A DNA stretch of 64,000 nt from Paramecium tetraurelia (taxonomy: Eukaryota; Ciliophora; Oligohymenophorea; Peniculida; Parameciidae), in contig NW_001799422.1 of the NCBI RefSeq assembly GCF_000165425.1, forward strand, positions 373,206-437,205, in the 5' to 3' direction. Below are positions 1-12,482 of this stretch, in pieces. A program made the translations under genes and the position numbers. Position 1 is the first letter of the stretch, and the number at the start of each line of letters is the position of its first letter. Under the pieces are notes generated by a model. That model did not search any database, was not told the DNA's origin, and saw nothing but the letters and a program-made list of their open reading frames with translations.

Positions 1-1862
1 AAAGATTGTGGGGAGACAATTACTTTGATGCTGAAGGAAAATGCTGGAGAAAAGACAACATCAGTGGATCAGGAAAAGCTATGAAGAGAGCCTTCGTCGC
101 TTTCATCATGGACCCAATCTGCAAATTGGCTAATGCTGTTATGGAAGGAAATATGGATGTAGCTAATAAAATGTTTGAAACTTTGGGATTGAAACTCACA
201 TAAGAAGAAGCTAAATTAGAAGGAAAGCATTTACTCAAGTGCTGTCTATGTCTAAATGGATTAATGCTGCTGATACATTACTTGAAATGATTGTGTGCCA
301 TTTACCATCACCAAGAAAGGCTTAAAAATACAGAACTTCATATTTATATGAAGGACCATAAGATGATGCTATTGCTTAATCAATGAGAGAATGCAACCCA
401 AAGGGTCCATTAATTATGTACGTCTCTAAGATGGTTCCCAACAACTGATAGAGGAAGATTCTTTGCTTTCGGTAGAGTTTTCTCTGGTACCATTGCTACT
501 GGATAAAAGGTCAGAATTATGGGGAGCCAACTACAAAGTAGGAAAGAAGGAAGACTTATTTGAAAAAGCTATCTAAAGAACAGTTCTCATGATGGCCAGC
601 AGAGTCGAATACATCCCAGATGTTCCATGTGGTAACACAGTCGGATTGGTCGGTGTTGATCAATATTTAATGAAGACTGGTACCATCTCAGACCACCCAG
701 ATTGCCATTTGATCAGATCAATGAAATATTCAGTATCTCCAGTCGTCAGAGTTGCTGTCTAACCAAAGAACCCAGGAGATTTACCAAAATTAGTCGATGG
801 ATTAAAGAAATTGTCAAAATCAGATCCATTAGTGTTATGCACAACTGAAGAATCAGGATAAAACGTTGTTGCCGGATGTGGTGAATTACACGTTGAAATC
901 TGTTTGAATGATTTAGAAAAAGACTTTGCAGGTATTGAACTCATCAAATCTGACCCAATCGTCTCATACAAGGAAACCGTATCTGCTACCTCAAACATTG
1001 TTTGCATGTCTAAATCCGACCAAATAAGCACAACAGAATTTATGCTTAAGCCACACCATTACATGAAAATTTACCAGATGCTATTGAAAAAGGATAAGTT
1101 ACACCAAAAGATGAACCAAAACTCAGAGCCAAAGCTCTTAATGAAGAATATGATTGGGATAAGGATGATGCACTCAGAATCTGGACCTTTGGACCAGATA
1201 ACTCAGGTGCCAACATCCTGATGGATAAGACATCCAGGTGTTTAATACATGAATGAATTGAGAGAATCAATGGAATCAGCTTGGTAATGGTCAACCAAGG
1301 AAGGACCACTTTGCGAAGAAATCAAAGAGGTATCAGAGTCAACATTTTGGATTGTGTCTTACATGCTGATGCCATCCACAGAGGAGGTGGTTAAATCATC
1401 CCAACTGCCAGAAGATTGTATTATGCATGCGAATTGACAGCACAACCAAGATTATAAGAACCAGTCTTCTTGGCTGAAATCACTGCACCAAATGATGCTA
1501 CTGGTGGTGTATATAACTGTCTCAACACCAGAAGAGGAACAGTCATTGAAGAGGAATAAGTTGCAGGAACCCCACTCTCAGTGGTAATATAATTATTCTA
1601 ATTTCATAGGTTAGAGCTCATTTACCAGTCGCTGAATCATTCGGTTTCACCGCCCATTTAAGAGGTATGACCTAAGGACAAGCCTTCCCTCAATGTGTCT
1701 TTGATCACTGGGCCATTGTCAATGGTAACCCACTTGAAGCTGGAAGCAAAGTATTATTTTATATTAATCATTTAGGTTAATGAGTTAGTCTTATCCATCA
1801 GAAAGAGAAAGGGTATCAAAGTCTAATTGCCAGACCTTAATGAATATTTGGACAAACTCTGA
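1..1862 (+). CDS. Translation elongation factor 2, C-terminal two thirds (5' end outside window, frame broken)
   Basis: EF-2 is the GTPase that moves the ribosome along mRNA. About 610 residues are present, from the second domain to the C-terminus; the GTP-binding domain lies upstream of the window. Clear landmarks are [20 protein letters not shown], the GELHVE segment, the diphthamide loop DAIHRGGGQ with its histidine, and the end region RGMTQGQAFPQ. In-frame TAA and TAG replace conserved Gln. Two introns are seen, 1584-1609 and 1751-1775. The frame must shift near 240, 440, 525, 1023, 1227 and 1318, mostly by one base and partly in base runs, while the protein between shifts stays very conserved. 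That suggests consensus errors, or a very recently inactivated duplicate. Identity is certain; functional state is not. Confidence 0.93.
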
Positions 1863-1895
1863 TCTAAATATTGTATTTTAACATATCAACAATAT

Positions 1896-2385
1896 TCAAC
1901 CCATAAAATATTGTATATTCTTTAAGAGGAATCTTAAAAATAAATATTCACTATTGATCTAATTTTCCGAAATATCTCTCTCCAAAGTCTCCTTCTCATG
2001 GGAACAGTAGATCTTGTATAGTATTTAATGCATGATCCACTCCAAATTAATTGCTTTCACCTTAGGAAATTGACAAAGTACTTTTGATATACTTTTTCAC
2101 ATGTAACTATGTTAACTGCAGTTATATTCTTCTAAATAACTCCATTTGATTGCAAAGCCTTTTTTGCAATAGCTATTTGACTCCTAGTCGTAATCATAGC
2201 ATCTGTAAGAATTACCTAATTTAGCTATTTATGCATACTTATTTTTGATCCATGTCTTTGTGTAATTTCCAATAAATTCGCTATGGATCTATAGTCTAAG
2301 GGTATCCTCAAACTATGATCAATCTAATTGATAAGATGAAGCCAATCGACTCAAAAATCCTGCCTTAACTATTTTTTAATTTATT
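1896..2385 (-). pseudogene. BRCT-like protein remnant
   Basis: Unrecognised gene remnant on the minus strand. With TAA/TAG as Gln it reads in three pieces in different frames. The middle piece has HGSKISMHKQLNQVILTD and the last has KVKAINLEWIMHQI, ending in TGA at 1896. A glycine-rich turn followed by a Trp-containing helix about 70 residues later is the layout of a BRCT domain, the phosphopeptide-binding fold of DNA-repair proteins such as DNA ligase IV. That assignment is inference from a short stretch. Frame changes lie near 2350 and 2080. It could be the end of a decayed repair gene, or a real exon damaged by sequence errors like those in the flanking genes. Confidence 0.35.
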
Positions 2386-2446
2386 AAATTCATATTTAAT
2401 AATTTTATTTTAATAATTATAAATACAAATCTTAATATGTAAGTGA

Positions 2447-3837
2447 TTGTCAGAAGTCCATAGATTAGAAGCAAATAATTTGAACTTATTTTTATTATTA
2501 TTTTTTAATATATTAAATATGGTTGATTTTAGAAAATTCATGCAAATAGTAATGCGCAAATTTAATGATAAATTGAATGTTTCAGCTTCTGCTGCTATGT
2601 TGATCGCTGTTTTTTGTTTGTATAAAGCCAGAGCTAAACCTAATTTGCCACTAGTGAAGATAAGCAATTTCATGTTAGTGTTGCAAAAGAAATTGGTTGA
2701 AGAAGTAATTTATGATGGCTCTCATATTTTATTCAGATGTGTCAATTAAGCCTAATGGTTATCGACCTAGGCTGAGCCCATGATAAAGGGAAAGGAATTA
2801 TTGAAGGCATTGATGTAAGAATCACTCTTATAAATCCAAGGGAATATGGTGTTCCAAGATTTTAAAATTCCACTTAAATCTATTACAACGAGAAACAAAT
2901 GATGTATATAATAATGAGCATAGCAGCCTTATCATATACATTTGGTATTTTTGCATCTCATTTAATTAATTCTAATAGACTTTCTAATAAATCTATGCTT
3001 GCATAATCAACTGGAGTTAAGTTTTCGAATATTTATGGATTAGATCACGCAAAGAAATAACTTCAATAAATCATTGAATATTTGTAAGATCCTTTGAAAT
3101 ACAGAAATGTCGGTGCTAGACTAAGAAGAGGAGTCATGATATATGGACCTCCAGGCACAGGAAAAACCATGCTAGCTAAGGCCACTGCAACTGAAAGCAA
3201 TGTCAATTTCTTATACTGCTCAGCAACAGAATTCATAGAGGTCTATGTAGGAACTGGTCCTAAGAGAGTTAGAGAATTGTTCAAAAAGGCACGACAATCG
3301 TCTCCTGCAATCATCTTTATTGATGAAATTGATAGCATTGCATATAAAAGAAAGAACTAAAATTTTGGAACTGAAACTGGTGGTGATAATGAAAGGGTAA
3401 GTACTTCTAAATTAATTACTAACAGAATTGGATGGGTTTAAAGAGAATGAGAATATTGTGGTCATTGCAGCAACCAATCGAATTTAAATTCTAGATGAAG
3501 CTCTTCTGAGAAGTGGTCGATTCGATATCAAAATAGAGATAAATTTACCATCAGAAAATGAGAGAAAAGGCATCATGGGGGTTCATTTACAAAATGTAAT
3601 CTATTTACTGATGGTTTTATATAGAAAAAACACTAAGTTTCATCTGGAATGATCGATGTAGTAGCCAAGAATGCATATGGATTTTCGGGAGCAGATATGG
3701 AAAATATTACAAATGAAAGCGCATACATAGCCATTGAGAAACAATAAGAGTTCATTAATGATGCCGATTTCTAGGAAGCCTTAAAAAAGATCACAATGGA
3801 GAAATAACATATGAAGGATTAAATATTAAATTTTTGA
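2447..3837 (+). CDS. FtsH/AFG3-type AAA ATPase lacking the peptidase domain
   Basis: Membrane AAA protein of the FtsH family, probably mitochondrial by family. An N-terminal hydrophobic stretch (around 2590-2630) is followed by an inter-membrane-type region, a second hydrophobic stretch (2910-2960) and one AAA module with Walker A GPPGTGKT, Walker B IIFIDEID and an arginine-finger region LLRSGRFD. Normal FtsH proteins continue into a zinc protease domain with HEAGH; this reading frame ends at TGA 3835-3837, right after the AAA helical lid. One 29-nt intron is at 3596-3624. Frame shifts are needed near 2895 and 3405, so it may be a pseudogene or carry consensus errors. If intact it would be an ATPase without proteolysis. 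Confidence 0.75.
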
Positions 3838-4067
3838 TATGTGTAGAAATATATTAATTATTCATAAGTATCTTTCGATCAATGTTTATATGTTATCTGG
3901 CACTTGATATGTAGTTCTGAAAAACTCTTTGAAATGACAACCTAAATCAGATTTAAACTATTATTTCAATATATCCAAAGTATTAATTTAGACTACATGA
4001 TTCAATTACTATTGCATTAAGATTAAGAAAATATTCTAAAACCATATTCCTTCTTTAATGTTCCTCT

Positions 4068-5180
4068 TCAATAATTCGCTCTTACTGCTGCACATCCAGT
4101 AGACAATCCTTTGTAAGTTTTAGACTCCCTAGAATAAAGAACATTTGTTACTTCATTAGTGAAATCCTTAATCGATTAAGCAGATATGACAAGGGCCAAA
4201 CCGGAAGTAATGACTTTCTCGAACAATTCAAATTTAAGCTTAGAATATATAGATGATAATAATTACACAGCAAAGACTAAGGATGCAATCTATAACTTCA
4301 TTTAAGAAGTATTGTTTATCATCTGATTATTATAATACCTGAGTAAACAGATAGAAGATATTAGCTTGGATGTATTTTAATTGGTACTCCTCCTGACACA
4401 GCGTCTTTCTCAAGAGTTGAAAGGCATTTTTCTTTGAGATGTTTTTGAGTATGGTTGAAAATATGAGGTTGTCATAAGGAACGAATTTCAATTAGGACAG
4501 GATGACCCAAACAGTTTAGTTATCAATGTGTTTGAGTAGAAGTTCAAATAATTTCTTATTGAGTTAGAAGAACTCTTAGAAGAGGAGTGCCTCAAACCAC
4601 AATGGACTATTTTAATATAGTTTGATAAGGAAATGTTAAGCGTGTCTGTGTCTCTCCTTTTTCAGCAACTCCAGAGTCTTGGAGTGATAGTCACTCATGA
4701 CTGATTACTCTTAAGGAAAGAGGGAGATATTGATGGAGTCAAAGGATAGAGTTAAAAGGTAGAACTCTAATTGATTGTTGGATGACAATTGAGCCACTAA
4801 TTGGTTCAGAACATTTGTAAATGAGCTAACACAGAATTGTTCAGGGATATCTGTGAGATTCTCAAGTTTGGATTCCAAATTGACCATGATTTCCAGAGCG
4901 GCTGTCACTTCGTTCAAATAAAAGTGATCATTGACTTATTCAACCGATTTGTTGAATACTAAGGCAAGTTCCTAAAAATATAATACAAACACACCTCTTT
5001 TCTGAGTTCCTATTATTTTAGATACAACTATTCATATTAATAGATGTATTGTTGTCTTTTTTGTAACAATTTGTTTTGGATGTCTTCTTTCCTCTGGGAA
5101 TTCCTCACTTACTCCCTTTTCAATTGAATCAACTCTGTTGAAATGTTAGAGGGAAAATCTGCATTTGAATTCAAATCCAT
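4068..5180 (-). CDS. Unknown coiled-coil protein
   Basis: Not recognised. The start at 5180 gives MDLNSNADFPSNIS, then a Gln/Lys/Glu-rich coiled coil of about 40 residues (ELIQLKREQVRNSQRKEDI), then a mostly helical body reminiscent of HEAT/armadillo folds but with no diagnostic motif. A 23-nt intron lies at 4972-4994. Near 4340 the frame changes by one base; either a 16-nt intron (shorter than usual here) or a base error would join the last 80 residues, which look protein-like (KFELFEKVITSGLALVISAQ) and end at 4068. Total about 357 residues. The opposite strand carries a 130-codon open frame at 3934-4326, judged a shadow. Confidence 0.6.
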
Positions 5181-5232
5181 TATTATTATTAAAAAATTAT
5201 TAATAAATTAAACCATTAAATTATATAATTGT

Positions 5233-8200
5233 TCATACTTTTCTTTTGATCAAATCTTTGCCAGTGCCTCTGAGAATGAAATCCACACTAGGGCCATCCT
5301 AAACTTTAATTCTGTATTTGGACTTATACAACAATTCAGCAGTAGGCTTGAAAATATAAGACATCAATTACTTTGAATCTAATGAGAATCTTAAACGGTT
5401 ACACACCCAAATCTCTTATGTCGTCAATTGTTATTTGATATGGTAAACAAGTAGCATGAGGTAAAGTATGCACCATAGTGGATGGCCCATCTAAATTACC
5501 TTCAGGTAATTTGAAATTCAAACACAGATGGATCATCAGTTTTCTTCATTTCTTCCTTGTCCTCCAAAGTCATTGTTCTTTCAACTATATTTTTCCTTAA
5601 TGGATTTTTTTAATGCTGCAATTTCCATTAAGCAGGTACCAAAAGATAAATTGGACAAATAAATAGCCATAGTTTTATCCTCTTGCACTTCTCCAAAATC
5701 CAAAACTTCAGGTCCTTCCACTTGATCAATCCCTGAGGTATTTAAGTGAACAAAAGGTCTCAAGAGAACTCCCTCCATTTAAATTGATTGCTTATCTCCA
5801 TTTGCATAGAAGATATTAATCGACCCATGATGATAAACCTTATAAGTAAGAGGCCAATTTACTGGATCATTAGGTTAATAACCCTCAAATTAAACTAGCA
5901 ATTCCACATGCGAATCTGTTACCAAATTGAATGTTTTTGCAATCTCAGTTTTCATACCTAACTCATATTTTTAAGGAGAATTAGTTGAAGTTTTAATTAA
6001 TTTAAACGGCCCTTCAATTTCAAAAGTGCATACAAAACTTGATTTCTTTCTATTAACTAAAACCAGTTTCTTCTCCTGTTTTATATTGTAGCCACTCGAC
6101 CATTTCTAAAACTTCACTTAAAACCCTCCTTCCAACTTTTCAAGCTTATCAAATGTCAAGTAAGGTGTGATGGTCTCACTTTTCACATAGAAAGCCACCT
6201 CGCCAATAGTCTTATCCTAATTAATAAGTCTTGGCCTAGCAACCAAACAAGCACTATAATTTCCAGTATCTTGAGTAGTGAAATGTAAGGTGAAATGCTT
6301 CTCCTTTCTTTGTTTGATCCTCTCCTTATTTGGTACTACTTAGAATGGACCATCCTTTGATTCCTGAGGTTCATTTGCTATAAATTAGACATCGCATAAC
6401 TAATCTGATCCTAATTAAGGATCCGTAATTTTAATATCAAAGTAATCAGAAGTAGTACTAGTTCCAAGATTGTAAATCTTCCATTCCAATTCAACATCCT
6501 GCGGACCAGTATTCATTACTCTAAAATCTCTACTGATTGTTCCGAAATTCCGCATATAAGTACCTAAATCGAAAGTGGGAAAGTCAGTCTTGTAATTGAA
6601 TCCCAATTGGCTGGGACTAATAACAATCGGAGATCCCTTAATATCAATTGCTATGGGAAACTCCTTTGTTGGAAGTCCTCGGATGTCACAACACATAAAA
6701 TCATCAAATAATCCACAAATATCATTGAATACTGTCACTTAAACAACGACAGACCCATATGCATTTAAGGTACCTGAGGATGGCTCAAATACCACTGCAA
6801 TACCAAGATTATTAGACAGATACACTCTTTAATCATGTTCCATCTTCTTTTATTTATTCAATCTCAGACCAGCTTCAGAAGTGAAATTGTGTGTTTTTTC
6901 AATCTTATTTGTTAATAACACTACAGGTCTACCTCCTTAGGATATCTTTCCTTTTTTTGATACAGATTTAGAAATTGAAGATTCAGCAAATTTAATTGTT
7001 CTTGCTGCTTATGATTTGGCATCGAAGTCATCAAAGATAGTTGATTACTCTTCCAAAGCATGTGGTTGATATTTTTTCATATACAAATTAAATTATGTGT
7101 GAATACCTGATGTATTCTTAATTAAGAACTTGGCTTATTTGGGTTAATTGATTGTACAATTGTAAAATTCCAATTTATCCATTTATTAATTTTTAATTTC
7201 AGTGTCCGCCTTCAAAAGTGACTTCCTGGAATCCTTGAGACTTTTTTATTTTGAACTCACAGATGTTTTCGAAGAGATATGTGCACTATCATCGACTAAT
7301 TCGTATTCCACAGATAATCCATAAATCATAGTATTCATTTCAAATCCTAATGGATATTGCAATCCTTGCACTTCACAAACAAAGAGTTCATTTAATTTCC
7401 CACCTTCCTTAGGTTTTATGGAGAATTTAATGATTTAATTGGTTTTTGGCTTTAAAACTCCTTTCTTGGGTTCAAATTAAACCAAATATTTCTCCTACTT
7501 CTCATTATCAACCACCCATTCAAAAGGTGTACTGATATTACCCAAATTCTAGAGCATGATGTATTATTAGGCTCTTTAATCAAAAGTGTAGGTGTTTCCA
7601 CAGTACAGTGTGTCAATATTGAGAGATAATCTATTTAATGAGACACTTGGATTTTGAACTTCTGCGAATACATCTAAGACAGCACAATCACCATTTTCAA
7701 CCTAAAAATATAGGAAATCATTATAGGTTTCAGCCTCTCTAGATTGAAACTCAACCTTAAATTAAATTGAACTATTTGGTTTAATCTCGAATTAGTCTTT
7801 ATTAAATAATAACCTTTAATCCGAACCAGATTAAGCCTTAATCAGAGCAGGAACTGGTGACAAATTATTGATAGTTAATTCTTAAGATTCTAAAGAGTAG
7901 GTTTAAATCAACCCATAGTTCAGCCAACTTTATTTTACTGATATGAAAGGAGCTATGACATCAGCAAACACTGTAATTAGAATAGAATTAGCATAGTCAA
8001 AGTCTACTCTGTACTCTAATTTCATATGACCAACCTCAGAACTTTGAACTCCTAAGACGATCTCAGCCTCGCTATTGATGACTCCTTATTTTTCTTGAAT
8101 ATAGAAATAATCCAATTGAAGTGGGTTAATTGAATATTTCATTTAAGTTTTTGATGTTGTTGACAATTTAAATTTATACTAAGCCAAAGTATTCACACAA

Positions 8201-9634
8201 ATAGGAACAGGAAATTTGTAGAATTGAGGTGTGACACTCACTTCTCCAAGGGCAGATTTGCTAATTAATTCAAATTCAAAGTATGTGATTGATGGTTTAA
8301 TGCTATTAGATCCAATAGCCACGGATTATGAATTAGTTTCAAATTGTTATCTTAAATTAGGAGGAGGATTCCTAATACTCTCAAATGGAATATCATCAAT
8401 AATTAAATATGCAGTTTAAAATAGAGGATAATATTCTTCACTCTTTAAAAATATCTTAAAATCTATAACTTCATTAGGCTAAAAATATCCTTCTTAAGGT
8501 TGAATGGAATAATAGTTCAATTCATCTTCTAATTTTAATTCCTTATCATCATTTTGTAGATACCAGTGATATTTGACTTTAACCGATGTTTTATTTCTAA
8601 TCTTTAATTGTCTACTGGTCTCTACTTTTGGGATGGGATCATTAAAGAATATTTTTTATAGTTGCTCTTAATTTTCTAGATTAATGTTATCAATTCCCAA
8701 GATCCCTAATTCTACCATGTTGCCTTTGCCAATCAATTTTAAAGTGGCCTAAGTCAAATTGTCACATCCCAAAATGATATTTTCTATGACTTCGCCTTCA
8801 AGATCTGGTTTAAATATGGCTTAGATGATTTGAGTTTCTCCTTTATGCAAGAAGAATTCAGCAGGTGATAAGTAAAAATTGCCAACCTAGATGTAATTCT
8901 CTTCTTCTTGTTAATCTTATTGATTATTTATAAAAAAACGATAGCCTGCTTCTCCTCCAGAATTTTTAACTACAAATCTTGTTTCTACTTAATCACCTAT
9001 CCAACAACTCTGACAATCCAATTATGACGGTAAGTCCAATTGTGGAGGTTCCTTCCTTGCTAATAATGGAACTTTTAAAATATGATCTTCTGTTATTACG
9101 GCTAATGTATCGTCAAACTCTGCCAAAGAGGATGGATTAAATCTGACCTTTAATACTGCACTCATCCCTGGAGCTATGAATCCATCCTCTTTTGTTGGAT
9201 ACTTGATTGCTGCTATCTGAAACTCCTTTCTACAATAAAGTTAAATCACTCACTTTTCAGGAGGTAGCACTTTGATTCTCTGCAAAATTCCAGTTGCATT
9301 GGTAACATACAAATCGATTTCGTACATGCCATTCAACATGTACTCTCTAAATATCAATTATTTTGGGAAAACCCTAAAAGATGTTATTTGATCTTTCTCT
9401 ACTACAATGTCCTAATTTAATTCAAACCCAACTTACTTGCTTTGTATTGATGTATGAAAAGAGTACCGGCGCTTTGTTAATTTTGAATCGAGGATTCTTT
9501 AGATAATTTACTCTCTTATTCATGTTCTTAATAATCTGATTATTGATTTCTTTATCCTTCTCATTCATTTCCAATAAAAAATTGCTCTTGCTTTTCTTCT
9601 AAGTCACCGGTTTCAGCTGAGTCGTTTCCTTCAT
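5233..9634 (-). CDS. Large ASH/hydin-like ciliary protein (about 1450 aa)
   Basis: A long beta-rich protein made of repeated Ig-like units of the ASH/MSP type found in hydin, DLEC1 and several CFAP proteins of the ciliary central apparatus. Recurring signs are short phrases such as NSGGEAGYRF, PGMSAVLKVRFNPSSL and LVNRKKSSFVCTFEIEGPF spaced about 100-130 residues apart. The start at 9634 gives MKETTQLKPVT. Two introns, 9412-9436 and 9230-9253, lie near the 5' end; the next 3.6 kb is one open frame. The last 350 bases are disturbed: three frame changes (near 5580, 5520 and 5415) are needed to reach FKPTAELLYKSKYRIKV and the stop. A 25-nt intron with an AAG end (5347-5371) could explain one. 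The exact orthologue among the CFAP family is not decided. Confidence 0.8.
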
Positions 9635-9693
9635 TTAGAACTTATTAATAATTTATAATATATATATATAACTTAATATATAATGTTTAACAT

Positions 9694-10590
9694 TCAAGGT
9701 ACCATAATTATGTTTGCCTTTGCCTTTTTTAACAATTCATCAGCTGTTGAACCAAAAAATGTCTTGTTTTCTAATTGAGCTCTATACCCATTAGATCCAA
9801 ATACAACGAAGTCGAGATCATCGGAATTGTTTATCATATCAATCACATTCTCTATGGCTCTATAGGATGAATCCAATTATTTATATTCCCATTTTCTTTG
9901 AAATTTAGCCATAAACTCTTCCACCTTTGTTTTAATAGTTGTTCCAAATGCCTCTCTATCAGGAGTGGGAGCAAAACATATCAACAAACTATCACGCTCA
10001 TCGAAGGACAAGGCCACTGCACTTTCCAATGATTTATAAGATTTCTTTGATCCATCTATGCAAACTACGAATTTAAAGCCATTAGTTTCATCCCTTTTAT
10101 AGAGTTTCTTAACAGCAATCAAGGGCACTTTACTATTGTACACTGAATTTCTCACTGTCTATCCTAAAATTGTGACATCCTATTTGATTCCCTTTCTCCC
10201 ATTAAATCCGACTATCAGATAACCGACATTCAAATCTCCTGCTATTGTCAAGATTTAATTTCTAATGTTCTCCTGTCCTTATGCTTTCTCCTAAAACACT
10301 AATTAGTAGTTTGCTTCTGGATACTAATAAAGAAATAGGAGAATAAATTACCCTCGATAACAATTCAATTTTGTAATCTTCATAAATTGTTGTGCTTTAG
10401 AATTCAAATGGCAAGTATGATTTTTATTGATCTGAAACATGTGCTACAATGATTTGATTGAAAATGTTCTTATATTCAAAGAACTCCACAGCTTACTTAT
10501 GATTTTAATAAAATAATGTACAAAGAATGCTTATTTCGAGGCTTATGACCCATCGGTTGCAACCATTATATTTGACTTGTTTAATTCCAT
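9694..10590 (-). CDS. Tandem universal stress protein (two UspA domains)
   Basis: Two UspA domains in one polypeptide of about 289 residues. Domain 1 opens with NIMVATDGSQASKQA and has VGYLIVGFNGRKG; domain 2 opens with KFVVCIDGSKKSYKS and ends FGSNGYRAQLENKTFFGST followed by KANIIMVP. The G-x2-G...G-S/T pattern binds ATP in many family members. UspA proteins are small cytosolic stress-linked nucleotide-binding proteins; partners here are unknown. One 28-nt intron is at 10324-10351. Near 10510 an A-run is one base short of keeping the frame (conserved sequence resumes as HKQAVEFFEYKN), which is either a consensus error or a break. It lies between the ASH protein gene and the SPP-like gene on the same strand. 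Confidence 0.82.
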
Positions 10591-10642
10591 AAAATTAATT
10601 ACAATAAATATTATATATTAAACATTTAAATAATTCCAAATA

Positions 10643-12209
10643 TCATAGATCAGTTGGTTAAACTTTGCTATCAGGAATAATATCCACATTAAACAGTAGA
10701 TCGGGAGCTTTCGCATCTATTAGACTATCTCCTCTCAATCGTTAAAAGCTCTGATCTGTTAAATAGTCACCGAACCAAAATGAGTTGAATTCTGCTCTCC
10801 TAAGAGAATTTAGAGTTAAAGTTCCTAATAATATAGGATAAGTAAATATAGTTTCAGGTATCGAATGTTTCACAGACACTGTGGCCAATACCCAAAGCCC
10901 TTCTGCGATTATCAAAGACAAGAAGCCCTGCAGACCATAAGTGAAAGTCCTCTTAGTTTTATCTATCCTATAGGCTAAGCTCAAAAGGAGTCCTGGTACA
11001 GCTTGACTAAAGAGTGAGATCCAAGCACAATTTTTATTAAATTGCAAACTTATTAAGGGCAGTTGCAATTCTAAAGGGCAATTCAAAAATTGTAGTACAG
11101 TTGTGTTGTAAGACTCAACTTAAGTATAGTGGATGATTAAGGCGAGTGTTGAATCCAATAAAACATTGGATATCATTAAGAATGAGGCAAACTTGAAGTT
11201 CTTGAGTCTGAAGAACTTTACAATTAGTACTATAAAAGCTAGAGAAATTATATCACTCAAGTACCACGGCTTATAAAAGTAATAAGGAATACCAATTAAT
11301 AAAGAAATTATTGATGAAAACACAATGTAATATTTTCTTAAAAAGGAATTCGCTTTCATTAGACATGCAAGCTAGAGTTACATATTTTAATACCTCAGAA
11401 GACACAAAGAATATTGCAAGTGTGCCTATAGTGCAGGCTATTATAATGAATAAATATCTGATGAAATCTAAAAAGTCTGTTGCTAGGACGATCGTGGCTC
11501 CACCTGCATATAATAGTATGTAGATCAGAATGATCGTATTATTGATTTCGAATCCCTAAAAGTCTTTTCCATTTGTCTTCCAACTAAATGAAAGGATTCT
11601 AGTATATTTAGCCAAAAATGCAATCAAAATAGTTGATATAACGAGTAATATGGGGAGACTCCAATCGAATGTGATGTCTCTGTATGATTTGTCACATGAG
11701 AATATTATTGCAAACTCTATTAATTCATGAGTTTATTGGTTCACTTCATTCAAACTAACTTGAATATGTATTGGTGTCCAATAATTCTAAGATGTGAGAT
11801 GATCTCTTTGAGGGCATTGCTATGAGAGCCTAAAAAGGATTTCGCTTTTGGGTTTTAGCTTATCGTCATCTGAAATTACTTCAGTTTACAGGTTTCTCTT
11901 TATAATTATATAAAAATACATGTTCGTATTTTTTTCGTCCATTTGCAGAACAAAGACGTTGAATGATATTATATCGTCATTTTCTATTCTTAATGTTTAA
12001 TTTGAAATCCCAATTCCATTGTTAGTACTCAATATCCCAAAAGATCTTGGTGGCTTGCAAGTGACTCCTTGATTTAAATTCTCAGGGAGGAATTCAAATG
12101 AAATCTTGTTTTTATCATAAACTAAATATTCATCATTTGCATCTTTCATAAAAATCCGCACTTTTTATCCCAAAATTAATAGGGGTACAAAAAACAATAA
12201 AATATACAT
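10643..12209 (-). CDS. Signal-peptide-peptidase-like membrane protein without GxGD active site
   Basis: A 514-residue protein with an N-terminal hydrophobic signal (MYILLFFVPLLILG), a lumenal region of about 170 residues, and roughly nine membrane segments in SPPL order. The match is clearest in the last part: VPGLLLSLAYRIDKTK, then FWFG near the end, paralleling the PGLLVAYCHRFD and FWTG blocks of SPPL2. SPP/SPPL enzymes are intramembrane aspartyl proteases using a YD and a GxGD motif. Here the position of GFGD reads LFSQ, and the YD position reads LLD; the QPALLYLVP block is IPETIFTYP. So one catalytic Asp is absent. A 22-nt intron is at 11372-11393. The frame is otherwise intact over 1.5 kb, which argues for a maintained, non-proteolytic protein. 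Family assignment is by pattern and moderately sure. Confidence 0.65.
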
Positions 12210-12482
12210 TTATTAATATAATAATAAATTTTCTTGATTTTCTCCATACATAATTCCATATATCCAATTTTACATAAATTATTTTCATCGAACATTAATA
12301 AGTTAAATTTCTTAAACCTATTTCAAACAAACACAGCGTCTACATAAAATCCCTTCTTCTGATTTGCACATATAGAATTAATTAGGTTTAACAAGTCTAA
12401 CAATAATTACTTTAGTATGATTTATCAATAATTAAAATGACTAACGATCACTTTAAATTATTAAAATTTTTAACATTCAAAA

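Noticed and set aside
3934-4326. 130-codon open frame on the plus strand with an ATG
   Set aside because: It overlaps the end of the minus-strand coiled-coil gene, whose frame there is more protein-like. With only TGA as stop, frames of this length arise by chance.
8231-8419. Plus-strand open frame inside the ASH-domain gene
   Set aside because: It is antisense to an intact 1450-codon gene and shows no domain.
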